From: Novosphingobium capsulatum NBRC 12533
GTDB lineage: Bacteria; Pseudomonadota; Alphaproteobacteria; Sphingomonadales; Sphingomonadaceae
Length of the DNA: 64,000 nt
Assembly (NCBI RefSeq): GCF_001598375.1
Contig: NZ_BCYV01000009.1
Location: forward strand, 247,686 to 311,685
Reading direction: 5' to 3'
The first letter of the stretch is position 1. Each line of letters opens with the position of its first letter. The translations under genes were made by a program, and so were the position numbers. Shown here piece by piece: positions 26,988 through 36,060 of this stretch. The notes beneath the pieces were generated by a model. The model saw only the letters and a program-made list of their open reading frames with translations, was not told where the DNA came from and made no database searches.

Positions 26988-27803
26988 ATGGACCGCCCCA
27001 TGTCCCGCCGCACGATCACCGGGTTTTCCAACCCCACCGTCAAATTCGTCCGCAGCCTGCGCGACAAGAAGCACCGCAAGCGCGAGCAGCGCTTTCTGGC
27101 CGAGGGTCTGCGCCTGTTGACCGATGCCCGGGCCGGTGGGCGCCTGCCCGAAATCCTGCTGATGGCCCAGGGGCGCGAGGCGCATCCGCTGCTGTCAGAC
27201 CTGGAAAGCGCGGTTTCGGCTGCCGGGGGCGATGTGATCGAGTTGCCGGTGGATATCCTGGCCAAGGTGACCGGCAAGGATAACCCGCAGGCCGTGGCCG
27301 GTGTCTTTGCCGAATGGGACACGGGCCTGGCGCAGATCGATCGCCGCGCCGCGCCGCTGTGGCTCGTGGCGCAGGCCATGCGCGATCCGGGCAATCTGGG
27401 CACGATGCTGCGTACCGCCGATGCCGTGGGCGCAGGCGGGCTAATCCTGATCGATGATTGCGTCGATCCTTTTTCGGTAGAGGCAGTGCGCGCCAGCATG
27501 GGCGCCATCTTCACCCAGCGCCTCGCCCAGGCGCGCTGGGACGAATTCCTGCCCTGGCTGCGCACCGGCGCCGGCCAGTTGGTGGCCGCATCGTTGCGTG
27601 ATGCCGTGCCCTATCGCGGCGCCCCCTATGCCGGTCCCTGCTTCGTCATGGTGGGCAACGAATCGCGCGGCCTGCCCGAAGACTATGAGCTGGCCTGCGA
27701 CCTGCGCGTGACCATGCCGATGAAGGGCCGCGCTGACAGCCTCAACGCTGCCGTCGCTGGCGCCGTGCTCGCCTATGAAGTGCTGGCAAGCCTGGAAAGC
27801 TGA
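26988..27803 (+). CDS. SpoU/TrmH-family RNA 2'-O-methyltransferase
   Basis: A 271-aa SPOUT methyltransferase. An N-terminal RNA-binding segment (NPTVKFVRSLRDKKHRKREQRFLAEGLR) precedes the knotted catalytic domain with motif 1 AMRDPGNLGTMLRTADAVG, motif 2 FVMVGNESRGLP and motif 3 MPMKGRADSLNAAVAGAVLAYE. It methylates ribose 2'-hydroxyls in rRNA or tRNA using S-adenosylmethionine; the site cannot be assigned. ATG 26988 is used; ATG 27000 is an alternative. It starts 29 bp after ptsH and may be co-transcribed. A palindromic repeat follows. Confidence 0.93.
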   Translation: MDRPMSRRTITGFSNPTVKFVRSLRDKKHRKREQRFLAEGLRLLTDARAGGRLPEILLMAQGREAHPLLSDLESAVSAAGGDVIELPVDILAKVTGKDNPQAVAGVFAEWDTGLAQIDRRAAPLWLVAQAMRDPGNLGTMLRTADAVGAGGLILIDDCVDPFSVEAVRASMGAIFTQRLAQARWDEFLPWLRTGAGQLVAASLRDAVPYRGAPYAGPCFVMVGNESRGLPEDYELACDLRVTMPMKGRADSLNAAVAGAVLAYEVLASLES

Positions 27804-27818
27804 GTTCGGCGCAGGGTG

Positions 27819-27893
27819 GCTTCGACAAGCTCAGCCCGAACGGGTTTCGGGGAGGGACTTTCCGCCTTCGTTAGCCCTGAGCCTGTCGAAGGG
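27819..27893. repeat. Palindromic repeat, copy 2 (cttcgacaagctcag type)
   Basis: The left arm gcttcgacaagctcagcccg begins at 27819 and the right arm ccctgagcctgtcgaagggc ends at 27893, imperfectly complementary around a short centre. It is the same family as 6937-7007 and 30229-30295. It lies between convergent genes (rRNA methyltransferase and recR), where it may also act as a terminator. Confidence 0.85.
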
Positions 27894-27913
27894 CCCAGCG
27901 CGACACCCGCGGG

Positions 27914-28507
27914 TCAAACCGGCCGCCGCGCGCGCAGGGCCTGGGCCAGGGTGCCCTCGTCCATATAGTCCAGTTCTCCCCCCACGGGCAGGCCATGCGC
28001 CAGTTGCGTCACGCGCACGGGCAAGTCTTCCAGCCGTTCGGCAATATAGTGCGCCGTGGTCTGCCCCTCGAGCGTGGCGTTCATCGCCAGGACCACTTCA
28101 TCAATCCCGCCGGCGCGAACCCGATCGAGCAACCGGCCGATGGTCAGGTCTTCCGGCCGCACCCCTTCGAGCGCGGAAAGCCGCCCGCCCAGCACGTGAT
28201 AGCGCCCGGTGAACAGCCGCGCGCGATCAAGCGCCCAGAGGTCTGCCACATCCTCCACCACGCACAGCGCGCGCGCATCGCGGCGCGGATCGGCACAGAT
28301 CCCGCACGGATCGGTGGTGTCCACATTGCCGCAGGTCTGGCATTCCACCAGGTTCTGGCGCACGGTATCAAGCGCGGCCAGCAGTTGCGGCAGCGCGCTT
28401 TCACGCCGCTTGATGAGCCAGAGCACAGCCCGCCGCGCCGAGCGGGGGCCGAGGCCGGGCAGACGGGCCAGTGCGCTCGCCAGCGCCTCGATCTCTTGCG
28501 ATGCCAT
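27914..28507 (-). CDS. recR: Recombination protein RecR
   Basis: A 197-aa RecR, which works with RecO/RecF to load RecA at gaps. The N-terminal helix-hairpin-helix region holds [20 protein letters not shown] four-cysteine zinc finger ([16 protein letters not shown]) lies at about residues 56-71 and a TOPRIM domain ([15 protein letters not shown], then [14 protein letters not shown] and [18 protein letters not shown]) follows. The C-terminus [19 protein letters not shown] is canonical. It is divergent from fmt. dnaX, a frequent neighbour elsewhere, is not here. Confidence 0.97.
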   Translation of the reverse strand: MASQEIEALASALARLPGLGPRSARRAVLWLIKRRESALPQLLAALDTVRQNLVECQTCGNVDTTDPCGICADPRRDARALCVVEDVADLWALDRARLFTGRYHVLGGRLSALEGVRPEDLTIGRLLDRVRAGGIDEVVLAMNATLEGQTTAHYIAERLEDLPVRVTQLAHGLPVGGELDYMDEGTLAQALRARRPV

Positions 28508-28557
28508 GACGCGACAGATAGGGCCGCGCGCAGGATTGGAAAAGGACCCATTGCACC

Positions 28558-29463
28558 ATGCGCGTTGTCTTCATGGGCACACCCGAATTTGCCGTGCCCA
28601 CGCTTGATGCGCTGGTGGCCGCCGGCCACGATGTGGTGGCGGTCTACAGTCAGCCGCCGCGCCCGGCCGGCCGGGGCAAGAAGCTGCAGCCCTCGCCCGT
28701 GCATCTGGCGGCAGAGCGGCATGGCTTGCCCGTGCTCACGCCCGTCGGCCTCAAGGGGGCGGACGAACAGGCCGCCTTTGCCGCGTATGGCGCCGATGTG
28801 GCCGTGGTGGCGGCCTATGGCCTGATCCTGCCGGCCGCGATCCTGGCAGCCCCGGCAAAGGGCTGCCTCAACGTGCATGGCTCGCTGCTGCCACGCTGGC
28901 GCGGCGCAGCACCGGTGCAACGTGCCATCCTGGCAGGCGATGTGCACACCGGCATCACCATCATGCAGATGGAACGCGGGCTGGATACCGGGCCTATGCT
29001 GGCGACCGTGGCCACGCCGGTGGCAAGCAAGACCGCCGGCGCGCTGACCGCTGAACTCGCCACGCTGGGCGCAGACCTGATGGTGCGCGTGCTGGCCGAT
29101 CTGGCCAGTTTTACGCCAGAGGTTCAGCCCGAAGCGGGCGTGACTTATGCCGCCAAGATCGACAAGGCGGAAAGCCGCCTCGATTTCGCCCAACCGGCCG
29201 AACAGGTGGAGCGACAGGTGCGCGCTTTCGCCCCGGCGCCAGGTGCTTTTTTCGAACTAGAGGGCGAACGCTATCGCGTGCTCGCTGCGCAGGTGGTGGC
29301 CGGTGAAGGCGCGCCCGGCACGGTGCTGGAAGATGTGCTGACAATCGCCTGCGGGCAAGGCGCCATTCGCCCGCTGACCGTGCAGCGCGCCGGCCGCCCG
29401 GCGATGGATACTGCCGCCCTGCTACGCGGGCGGACGATCGTGGCCGGAACGGTGCTCGCCTGA
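28558..29463 (+). CDS. fmt: Methionyl-tRNA formyltransferase
   Basis: A 301-aa Fmt that formylates initiator Met-tRNA with 10-formyl-tetrahydrofolate. The start [19 protein letters not shown] is canonical, the basic loop [14 protein letters not shown] contacts tRNA, and the catalytic block [20 protein letters not shown] includes the Asn-His pair. The C-terminal OB-like domain begins near [14 protein letters not shown]. Its last base overlaps the truA start (TGATG), giving coupled translation. In many genomes fmt sits next to def; here def is 16 kb away. Confidence 0.97.
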   Translation: MRVVFMGTPEFAVPTLDALVAAGHDVVAVYSQPPRPAGRGKKLQPSPVHLAAERHGLPVLTPVGLKGADEQAAFAAYGADVAVVAAYGLILPAAILAAPAKGCLNVHGSLLPRWRGAAPVQRAILAGDVHTGITIMQMERGLDTGPMLATVATPVASKTAGALTAELATLGADLMVRVLADLASFTPEVQPEAGVTYAAKIDKAESRLDFAQPAEQVERQVRAFAPAPGAFFELEGERYRVLAAQVVAGEGAPGTVLEDVLTIACGQGAIRPLTVQRAGRPAMDTAALLRGRTIVAGTVLA

Positions 29464-30212
29464 TGCCGCGCTATGCCCTCACGCTGGAATTCGATGGCGG
29501 CCCGTTCATGGGCCTGCAACGCCAATCGCACGGCCCGTCGGTGCAGCAAGCGGTGGAGGAAGCGGCGCAAAGCGTGGTGGGGCATCCCGTCATTCTGCAT
29601 GCCGCCGGCCGCACCGATACCGGCGTTCACGCGCTTGGCATGCGCGCGCATATCGATGTGGCGCGGCCGTTCGATCCGTTCCGCCTGTCAGAGGCGCTCA
29701 ACGCTCGGCTCAAGCCCGATCCGATCGCCGTGCTCGATTGCCGGATCGTGCCCGATGACTGGCATGCGCGCTTTTCCTGCCTTGGCCGCGCCTATGAGTA
29801 TCGCATCGCCAACCGGCGCGCGCCGCTCACGCTCGATGCCGGCCGCGCCTGGCGCATCGCGCGGCCGCTGGATACGGCCGCGATGCACGAGGCAGCGCAG
29901 GAGCTGGTCGGCAACCACGATTTCACCACGTTCCGCTCGGTCCATTGCCAGGCGGCCAGCCCCGTCAAGACGCTCGACCGGCTCGACGTGCGCCGCGAAG
30001 GGGACATGGTGATCATCGAGACGGCGGCGCGCAGCTTCCTGCACCACCAGGTGCGATCGATGGTGGGGTGCCTGGGCCTGATCGGCCAGGGCCACTGGAC
30101 GCGCGCTGATCTGGTGGCCGCGCTCCACGCCCGTGATCGCCAGAAGCTGGGCCACAATGCCCCGCCCGAAGGCCTCTATTTCGTGAAGGCGGTGTATCCC
30201 GGCGAGAATTGA
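29463..30212 (+). CDS. truA: tRNA pseudouridine(38-40) synthase TruA
   Basis: A 249-aa TruA that modifies uridines 38-40 in the tRNA anticodon arm. The N-terminal [19 protein letters not shown], catalytic [11 protein letters not shown] with its Asp, KTLDRL in the second half, and [13 protein letters not shown] are all family signatures. Length is normal. It overlaps fmt by one base and is followed by a palindromic repeat before the convergent cobS gene. Confidence 0.97.
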   Translation: MPRYALTLEFDGGPFMGLQRQSHGPSVQQAVEEAAQSVVGHPVILHAAGRTDTGVHALGMRAHIDVARPFDPFRLSEALNARLKPDPIAVLDCRIVPDDWHARFSCLGRAYEYRIANRRAPLTLDAGRAWRIARPLDTAAMHEAAQELVGNHDFTTFRSVHCQAASPVKTLDRLDVRREGDMVIIETAARSFLHHQVRSMVGCLGLIGQGHWTRADLVAALHARDRQKLGHNAPPEGLYFVKAVYPGEN

Positions 30213-30228
30213 GTTCGCACGCGCGGGG

Positions 30229-30295
30229 CTTCGACAAGCTCAGCCCGAACGGATTTAAACTTCGGCTGCATCCGTTCGCCCTGAGCTTGTCGAAG
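30229..30295. repeat. Palindromic repeat, copy 3 (cttcgacaagctcag type)
   Basis: Two 24-nt arms (30229-30252, beginning cttcgacaagctcagcccg, and 30272-30295, ending gagcttgtcgaag) are inverted repeats with about two mismatches around a 19-nt centre. This is the best-paired of the three copies. It lies between the convergent truA and cobS genes. Confidence 0.88.
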
Positions 30296-30313
30296 GGCGC
30301 CAAGCGCCCAGCA

Positions 30314-31309
30314 TCACGCCTTGTGCGCGACGCTTTCCGGCAGGTCCTTGGCAAATACCCGCTGATAATATTCGGCCACAAGCACGCGCTCGGCCTCGTC
30401 ACACTTGTTGAGGAACGACAGGCGGAAGGCAAAGCCGACGTCGTTGAAGATCTGGCTGTTCTGCGCCCAGCTGATCACCGTGCGCGGGCTCATCACCGTG
30501 GAAATGTCGCCAGCCATGAAGCCCTTGCGGGTCAGATCGGCCACGCGGACCATCTGCGCGATCACCTGGGCATCCAGGCCTTGCACCTTCTTGGAAACCA
30601 CGTCGATTTCAGTTTCCGCGGGCAGATAGTTGAGCGCGACGACCAGGTTCCAGCGGTCCATCTGGCCCTGGTTGATCGCCTGCGTGCCGTGATAGAGGCC
30701 CGAGGTATCGCCCAGGCCCACGGTATTGGCCGTGGCGAACAGGCGGAAGAACGGATTGGGGCGAATCACCCGGTTCTGGTCGAGCAGGGTCAGCTTGCCT
30801 TCGGTTTCCAGCACGCGCTGGATCACGAACATCACGTCGGGCCGGCCGGCGTCGTATTCGTCGAACACCAGCGCGGTCGGGGTCTGCAGCGCCCACGGCA
30901 GCAGGCCTTCGCGGAATTCGGTCACCTGCAGGCCATCGCGCAGCACGATGGCGTCGCGGCCGATCAGGTCGATACGGCTGATGTGGGCATCGAGGTTGAT
31001 GCGCACGCACGGCCACTTCAGGCGCGCGGCCACCTGCTCGATATGCGTCGATTTGCCGGTGCCGTGATAGCCCTGCACCATGACGCGGCGGTTGTAGGCA
31101 AAGCCGGCCAGGATCGCGAGCGTGGTATCGGGATCGAAGACATAGTTGTCATCGGTATCGGGCACGCGCTCATCGGCGGCGGAAAAGGCCGGCACCGTCA
31201 TGTCGATGTCGATGCCAAAAACCTCGCGCACCGAAACCTGGGTATCGGGCGCGGGCAGGACGGTGGTGGTGCCAGCGTGGGCCACAAGATTGGAAGTGTC
31301 GCTCATCAT
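30314..31309 (-). CDS. cobS: Cobaltochelatase subunit CobS
   Basis: A 331-aa AAA+ ATPase, the CobS motor subunit of the aerobic cobaltochelatase that inserts cobalt into hydrogenobyrinate a,c-diamide in B12 synthesis. Walker A is [10 protein letters not shown], Walker B is [10 protein letters not shown], and the sensor region [14 protein letters not shown] is conserved. The start MMSDTSN offers two adjacent ATG codons (31309, 31306). The usual partner cobT is not next to it: truA lies convergently downstream, behind a palindromic repeat. B12 could still be made if cobT and cobN lie elsewhere. Confidence 0.93.
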   Translation of the reverse strand: MMSDTSNLVAHAGTTTVLPAPDTQVSVREVFGIDIDMTVPAFSAADERVPDTDDNYVFDPDTTLAILAGFAYNRRVMVQGYHGTGKSTHIEQVAARLKWPCVRINLDAHISRIDLIGRDAIVLRDGLQVTEFREGLLPWALQTPTALVFDEYDAGRPDVMFVIQRVLETEGKLTLLDQNRVIRPNPFFRLFATANTVGLGDTSGLYHGTQAINQGQMDRWNLVVALNYLPAETEIDVVSKKVQGLDAQVIAQMVRVADLTRKGFMAGDISTVMSPRTVISWAQNSQIFNDVGFAFRLSFLNKCDEAERVLVAEYYQRVFAKDLPESVAHKA

Positions 31310-31508
31310 TTACCTGCCTATCCGCGCGGGCGCCGCGCTGCAACATGCTTTGGCATGCGCTTTTGGCCCGGCTTGCATTTGCGCCGGCCGAGTCCATGCG
31401 CGGTGGGCCTGGGCGGCCAAGCTGCTATGCTGCCGGCCACAACGCGCGAATCGAGAGAATGATGCGTGGGCCGCGATCGACCGGCCAACCCGCAGGAGGG
31501 ATGCCAGC

Positions 31509-32315
31509 ATGCCCCAAGGTCTGTTCGTGTGGTACGAGGTGACAACCGATGCTCCCGATGCGGTGCGCGCCTTTTACGAAGGCGTGATCGGCTGGCGGAT
31601 CGCCGATCCCTCCCCCGGCCACGAAACCGCCGCGATCGACTATCGCCATATCTACCGTGCCGATGGCGCCGGACAGGGCGGCATGCTGGTCCTGCGCCCC
31701 GAGATGATCGCGGCCGGCGCGCGGCCATGGTGGGTGCCCTACCTGATGGTCGATAGCGTGCCGGACACGCTGGCCGCGATCACGGCCGATGGCGCGCGCG
31801 TGTGGATGCCTCCCACGACCATTGCCGAGGGCACCTTTGCCATGGTGGCAGACCCTTGGGGCGCGCCGTTCTACCTGATCGATCCAACCCCGCCGCCGGG
31901 GCAAGACACGCCGCCACCGCCGGTCTTTGCACTGGACATTACCCAGGCAGTAACCTGGAACGAGCTGTTCACCACCGATCTGCCCGGCGCGCGGACATTT
32001 TATGCGCGGCATTTCGGCTTTACCTATCCCGATGCCATGCCGATGGGCGCCTTTGGCGATTACCAGTTCATCGCCCATCCCCTGCAGGGCCGCGTCGGGG
32101 CGATGATGGCCCGCCCCAGCGCCGATGCGCCGCTGGGCTGGCGCACCTATTTCCGCGTGGCAGACGTGCGCGCGGCTGCCCAGGCGGTGCGGGATCTGGG
32201 CGGAACGCTGGAAGGCGATGTGCACGAAGTGCCTGGCGACGACCTGATGATCCAGGCCCGCGATCCTGCCGGCGCCTTTTTCGGGCTGGTCTCGCGCAAG
32301 GCCGCCGCCGGATGA
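31509..32315 (+). CDS. VOC family protein with two glyoxalase-like domains
   Basis: A 268-aa protein made of two tandem VOC (glyoxalase/bleomycin-resistance) units, about residues 4-125 and 140-265. Each starts with a WYEVTT or WNELFTTD strand, then DAVRAFYEGVIGW or GARTFYARHFGF, and ends DPWGAPFYLIDP or DPAGAFFGLVSR. Proteins of this build are annotated as lactoylglutathione lyase-like; the substrate is unknown. GGAGGG lies about eight bases before the chosen ATG 31509. The GFA-family gene follows 31 bp downstream and may share the transcript. Confidence 0.88.
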   Translation: MPQGLFVWYEVTTDAPDAVRAFYEGVIGWRIADPSPGHETAAIDYRHIYRADGAGQGGMLVLRPEMIAAGARPWWVPYLMVDSVPDTLAAITADGARVWMPPTTIAEGTFAMVADPWGAPFYLIDPTPPPGQDTPPPPVFALDITQAVTWNELFTTDLPGARTFYARHFGFTYPDAMPMGAFGDYQFIAHPLQGRVGAMMARPSADAPLGWRTYFRVADVRAAAQAVRDLGGTLEGDVHEVPGDDLMIQARDPAGAFFGLVSRKAAAG

Positions 32316-32346
32316 CCTGGGCCCTCCCTGGGCAAGGCTGTACAGC

Positions 32347-32883
32347 ATGAATGACGCGAATCCGAAGGCGCATGCGGCGCCAATCGCCGGCCCGGCCGAT
32401 CCCTTTGCCACCGGCGGATGCCGTTGCGGCACGGTACGCTATGCCCTCGCGCGGGCGCCCTATGTGGTGCATTGCTGCCATTGTCACGAGTGCCAGGTGC
32501 TGAGCGGCAGCGCCTTTGCCATCAATGCCGTGGTGGAGACAGAGTGCCTCACGCTGTTGGCTGGCACAGTGGCACCAGTCGCCGTGCCGACGCACAGCGG
32601 GCGGGGGCAGACGATCATGCGCTGCACGGCGTGCCAGACAGCGGTATGGAGTCATTATGGCAGCCTGGGGCAAAAGGCTGCCTTCGTGCGCGTCGGCACG
32701 CTCGATTCGCCCGCGCTGTGCCCGCCAACCGTGCACATCTATGTGCGCACCCGGCTGCCATGGATCACGCTGCCTGATGGCATTCCCGCCTTCGACGGGT
32801 TTTACGCCGGCCGCGATGTGCCACAGATTTATGGTGCAGAAGGCGCCTCCCGGCTGGCCACGCTGCGCGCCCGCCCGGAATAG
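32347..32883 (+). CDS. GFA family zinc-binding protein (glutathione-dependent formaldehyde-activating-like)
   Basis: A 178-aa protein of the GFA/CENP-V fold. Zinc ligands are visible in CRCG (Cys25, Cys27), HCCHCHEC (about 42-49) and RCTAC (Cys93, Cys96). Typical strands such as GTVRYAL and SGSAFAINAVVE surround them. Family members are proposed to bind glutathione adducts, but most are uncharacterised. It lies just after the VOC gene and is followed by a 212-bp gap with two inverted repeats. Confidence 0.85.
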   Translation: MNDANPKAHAAPIAGPADPFATGGCRCGTVRYALARAPYVVHCCHCHECQVLSGSAFAINAVVETECLTLLAGTVAPVAVPTHSGRGQTIMRCTACQTAVWSHYGSLGQKAAFVRVGTLDSPALCPPTVHIYVRTRLPWITLPDGIPAFDGFYAGRDVPQIYGAEGASRLATLRARPE

Positions 32884-32978
32884 GCGGCTGGCAGCAAAGG
32901 ATATTATACGCCGCAGCGCGCAATACGGTTTTCACTAAGCAGTAATCCGTATGAGTCCCCGTCGATAGTTTGGTTAAT

Positions 32979-33041
32979 CATGCGTTAGTCACGATCACGC
33001 ATGCCCTGCCCTTGCGGTGCACCGCGATATCGCGGCGCACC
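32979..33041. promoter_or_regulatory. Two inverted repeats upstream of an acyltransferase gene
   Basis: The first is catgcgt/acgcatg (32979-32985 and 32997-33003). The second is a 26-bp palindrome at 33016-33041 with a perfect 14-bp core (ccgcgatatcgcgg) and one mismatch in the arms. The core sequence gcaccgc-atatcgcg recurs once at 34339-34354 upstream of the RTX gene. Both are plausible regulator-binding sites for the acyltransferase gene that starts at 33096. Confidence 0.55.
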
Positions 33042-33095
33042 AATTCGGGCAGAAACGCCAGCGGGCCGCGCCCATTGGCAATGGGGGCACAGCGC

Positions 33096-34235
33096 ATGAA
33101 CACGGCCACGCAGCAGGCCCGGCAGGGCGGGCGCTATGCCCTGCTCGATGAGATGCGCGGCATCGCGGCGCTGGCGGTATGCCTGTTTCACATTGGCACG
33201 CGGGCCACGGGGATCCAGTTGTTTCCCAACGGCTATCTTGCCGTCGATTTCTTTTTCATGCTCAGCGGCTTTGTCCTCGCCGAAGCCTATGAGGCGCGCC
33301 TGGTTGCCGATGCACCGGATCGTGCACCCGTGATGGACTGGGCCGGCTTTGCCCGGCGGCGGCTGGTGCGGATAGCGCCGGTGGCGGTGCTGGGCGCCGG
33401 GCTGGGTGGGCTCTATCTCGTCGCGCGTTGCCTGGTTTCCCCTGATCGGTCCGATCCGCTGGACCAGGTGCTGCTGGCCAATGCCCTCAATCTGCTGATC
33501 CTGCCCAAGCTATGGCATGGCGCGGCGACGGGGTGGGAACTGTTCCCGGCCAATGGCCCGCTGTGGTCGCTGTTCTTCGAAATCCTCGCCAACCTCGCCT
33601 GGGCAGCATTCCTGGTACGGCGCAGCACGGCGCTGCTCGCGGCCGGCGTCGCGCTCGCGGGGTTGGCGCTGGTTGCCTGCGCGCTGCGCCATGGCACAGT
33701 CGATCTGGGTTGGCAGGCCAGTTCGCTGGACGGCGGTCTGGCCCGGGTCTGCTTCGGGTTCGGCTGCGGCCTGCTGCTCCACCGCTTGCGCCACGCGCTC
33801 CCGGTAATGAACCGGGCCGCCGCAACCTTGGCCGCGCTGGCGCTGGTCTATGCCCTGGCGCTGCCGGTGCAGCACCTGCCGTGGACGTTGTTCATGGCCA
33901 TGGCCTTTCTGCCCTGCGTGCTGGTGGTGGCGGTGGCAGCCGGCAGCCATCGCGCCATGCCCGGCGGCACCTGGCTGGGCCGTATTTCCTATCCGCTTTA
34001 TGGCATTCACGTGCCTCTGCTCGCCATCGTATCGGGCGCAGCCAAGCGCATGCTGCAGGGTGAGCCGCTGGGCGCCTGGGGCATTGCCCTGGTCCCGCCC
34101 CTGCTGCTCGCGGCCTGGCTGGTGCTCACCCGCATCGACGAGCCATGCCGCGCCGCGCTCTCGCAGTGGTTCGATGGCAAGGCGCGTTCGGCACGGCAAA
34201 CGACAACCGTGCGCCAAGGCTCAACCTGGGGCTGA
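33096..34235 (+). CDS. Acyltransferase 3 family membrane protein
   Basis: A 379-aa polytopic protein of the acyltransferase-3 family (OafA/NodX-like), which transfers acyl groups to sugars of lipopolysaccharide or exopolysaccharide. The N-terminal signature ALLDEMRGIAALAVCLFHIGTR contains the family's RG and His, and NGYLAVDFFFMLSGFVLAEAY is the classic second motif. About ten hydrophobic helices follow. Start chosen at ATG 33096 with a GGGGG site nine bases upstream; an in-frame ATG at 33081 is possible. The target polysaccharide is unknown. Confidence 0.9.
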   Translation: MNTATQQARQGGRYALLDEMRGIAALAVCLFHIGTRATGIQLFPNGYLAVDFFFMLSGFVLAEAYEARLVADAPDRAPVMDWAGFARRRLVRIAPVAVLGAGLGGLYLVARCLVSPDRSDPLDQVLLANALNLLILPKLWHGAATGWELFPANGPLWSLFFEILANLAWAAFLVRRSTALLAAGVALAGLALVACALRHGTVDLGWQASSLDGGLARVCFGFGCGLLLHRLRHALPVMNRAAATLAALALVYALALPVQHLPWTLFMAMAFLPCVLVVAVAAGSHRAMPGGTWLGRISYPLYGIHVPLLAIVSGAAKRMLQGEPLGAWGIALVPPLLLAAWLVLTRIDEPCRAALSQWFDGKARSARQTTTVRQGSTWG

Positions 34236-34551
34236 TGCAGGGAGGCGCCGCGCAGATTCAAACTTGCTCCAGATTGAACCGGTCTTGCCGCTGTTACCGC
34301 GTGAAAGCGCCAATATGAACGGGAAACACCGGCACGTTGCACCGCAATATCGCGTTATAACCAGGCAGGATCGGCAGCGATTCACACCTTGGCCGCCAGG
34401 GTGTTCGCGCAATTACCCATAAGACAAGTCAGGTCGCAATCATGACTTGCGTGGCCGAGGAACGCCTCTGTTCTTCCCGACCACACAGTATCCTCGAAAA
34501 ATACTTGTGGATCAACTTTCCGCCCACACGGTGGAACGAAGGAGAATGAAC
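34236..34551. other. 316-bp non-coding region upstream of the RTX gene
   Basis: No gene is seen. The segment is A/T-richer than its surroundings, as expected of a promoter region. It contains gcaccgcaatatcgcg at 34339-34354, which matches 15 of 16 bases of the palindrome upstream of the acyltransferase gene. A GAAGGAG ribosome-binding site lies at 34538-34544. A short run cgcgttataa directly follows the shared element. Confidence 0.5.
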
Positions 34552-35175
34552 ATGGCAGTAATCAATGGCACCAGCGGCAACGACACCATCGCCGCGCCCA
34601 AGGGCAACAACATCATCAACGCCGGGGCTGGCGACGACGTTGTCACCGGCGGCTCGGGCAAGAACATCATCAGCGGCGGCGATGGCAACGACGTGCTCTA
34701 CGGCGGCGGCGGCAACGACGCGATCTATGGTGGCGACGGCAACGACATTCTCAAGGGTGGCGGCGGCAAGGACGCGCTGACCGGCGGCGCCGGGGCAGAC
34801 CAGTTCGTGTTCCGCTCGGGCGAAGGGTTTTCCTCGTTCGCCTTTACCGGTGGCCACGGCGTCACCAGCGTCTACCAGTGGGTGACGGTCGAAGATCTCA
34901 ACTTTGCCGATCATGACGTGGTGCGCATCACCGGGTTCGACAGCATCTTCAACGCCATCGGCCTGACCGTGAAGGGCACCGGCTCTGCCTATATCGATTC
35001 GCAGGACGACGTGAACAAGCTGGCCGCCTATCTCAAGGCGCACCCCGATGCTGGCACCTATTTCGTCAACACCAGCGGGTTCGACGGGACCACGTTCATC
35101 CTCATCGATGGGCTCGGCCATCAGCAGGCCCTCACGCTCAGCCACATCATCGCCGACGATACCGTCGCGATCTGA
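34552..35175 (+). CDS. Small RTX-type calcium-binding protein
   Basis: A 207-aa protein whose N-terminal 85 residues are nonapeptide RTX repeats of the GGxGxDxxx type (for example GGDGNDVLY, GGGGNDAIY, GGDGNDILK, GGAGADQFVF). These form a calcium-binding beta-roll and mark proteins exported by type I secretion. There is no N-terminal signal peptide, as expected for that route, and the C-terminus is rich in hydrophobic residues and Asp (HIIADDTVAI). Start chosen at ATG 34552, seven bases after GGAG. No type I exporter genes lie nearby. Its role (adhesin, surface layer or protease fragment) is unknown. Confidence 0.85.
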   Translation: MAVINGTSGNDTIAAPKGNNIINAGAGDDVVTGGSGKNIISGGDGNDVLYGGGGNDAIYGGDGNDILKGGGGKDALTGGAGADQFVFRSGEGFSSFAFTGGHGVTSVYQWVTVEDLNFADHDVVRITGFDSIFNAIGLTVKGTGSAYIDSQDDVNKLAAYLKAHPDAGTYFVNTSGFDGTTFILIDGLGHQQALTLSHIIADDTVAI

Positions 35176-35220
35176 TCGCCCCGCGCTGGGGCATACAGCC
35201 CCGGCTGCTTGTCACCCTTG

Positions 35221-35256
35221 CGCCCTGCCATGGCTTGCCACGGCAGGGCGTTTTTT
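35221..35256 (+). terminator. Intrinsic terminator of the RTX gene
   Basis: A 13-bp stem with one mismatch (cgccctgccatgg with ccacggcagggcg), a 4-nt loop and a run of six T residues. It ends the RTX transcript. Confidence 0.9.
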
Positions 35257-35335
35257 CTGGCAAGCGGGCATCATGGCGCGCTATCCCTGTGCCATGGGCC
35301 GCCGTATTGGCGCGCCAAGCAGAGGGACCAAAGCG

Positions 35336-35692
35336 ATGAGCGTGTTCGACAGCATCCTGGGCCAGGTGAGCAGCGCGGTGGACGTGAAGAACCTGGCAGC
35401 AAAGCTGGGCATCGATCCCGCTCAGGCCGAAACCGCCATCGCCGCCTTGGCCGCGGGCCATCAGGCCAAGGGCGACACCATCGAAACCGCAGCTGCCAAT
35501 ACCGGGCTTGATGCTGGCCTGCTGCAGCAGATCGTCGGCCACATCGGCGGCGAAGGCGCACTGTCACAATTCGCCACGATCCTGGGTGATCATCCCGATG
35601 CGCTGGGCCAGGTCAGCAAGTTCCTCGACAAGGATGGTGATGGCAACCCGCTCAACGACATCGCCGGCCTGGCCAAGGGACTGTTCAGCTAA
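35336..35692 (+). CDS. DUF937 (YidB-like) protein
   Basis: A 118-aa helical protein that begins MSVFDSILGQVSSAVDVKNLAAKLG and contains repeats of short helices separated by Gly/Asp, ending DKDGDGNPLNDIAGLAKGLFS. This matches the DUF937/YidB-like group of small soluble proteins of unknown function. The segment DKDGDGNPLND resembles a calcium-binding loop, a common feature of the family. AGAGGGA precedes the ATG. It may be co-transcribed with the small membrane protein that follows five bases later. Confidence 0.8.
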   Translation: MSVFDSILGQVSSAVDVKNLAAKLGIDPAQAETAIAALAAGHQAKGDTIETAAANTGLDAGLLQQIVGHIGGEGALSQFATILGDHPDALGQVSKFLDKDGDGNPLNDIAGLAKGLFS

Positions 35693-35697
35693 ATCCC

Positions 35698-35904
35698 ATG
35701 ATGGATACGGTTCTTTCCCTGCTGGTGCTTGCCACCGTGGCGCTGATCGGTGGCGCAGTGTTTTTCTGGCGCCGTGGCGAGCGCAAGCGGCCAGCCCTGA
35801 TGCTCGGCATGGCATTCCTGATCGCGGCCGATCTCGCCGTCTGGCTTACCCCGGTCGCCGGCGGCCCTTCGCTGATCGAAGTGGCGCATCAGGCACCGGA
35901 TTGA
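35698..35904 (+). CDS. Small membrane protein of unknown function
   Basis: 68 aa with two hydrophobic helices (about 4-23 and 32-51) joined by a positively charged turn FWRRGERKRP, so both termini should face the periplasm. It starts five bases after the DUF937 gene. No family recognised. The charge pattern and gene spacing support it as real, but it has no independent evidence. Confidence 0.6.
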   Translation: MMDTVLSLLVLATVALIGGAVFFWRRGERKRPALMLGMAFLIAADLAVWLTPVAGGPSLIEVAHQAPD

Positions 35905-36060
35905 CGACAATCCCGCCCTGCGCAGACTAACCTTTATGTGTTCCCACCAAGATTGAAGCCTTTGCGGTGTGTTATTCGTTCAATCCCAAAGATTTTCTTT
36001 TGCACAAAGCGCAACTTGGGCCAGTGTCCCGAAACTGATTTTTGGGGGCACTGTTCAAAG

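Noticed and set aside
34552..34800. Tandem DNA repeat or CRISPR-like array
   Set aside because: The regular ggcggc-gacggcaacgac pattern comes from RTX protein repeats. It is in frame, coding and has no spacer structure.
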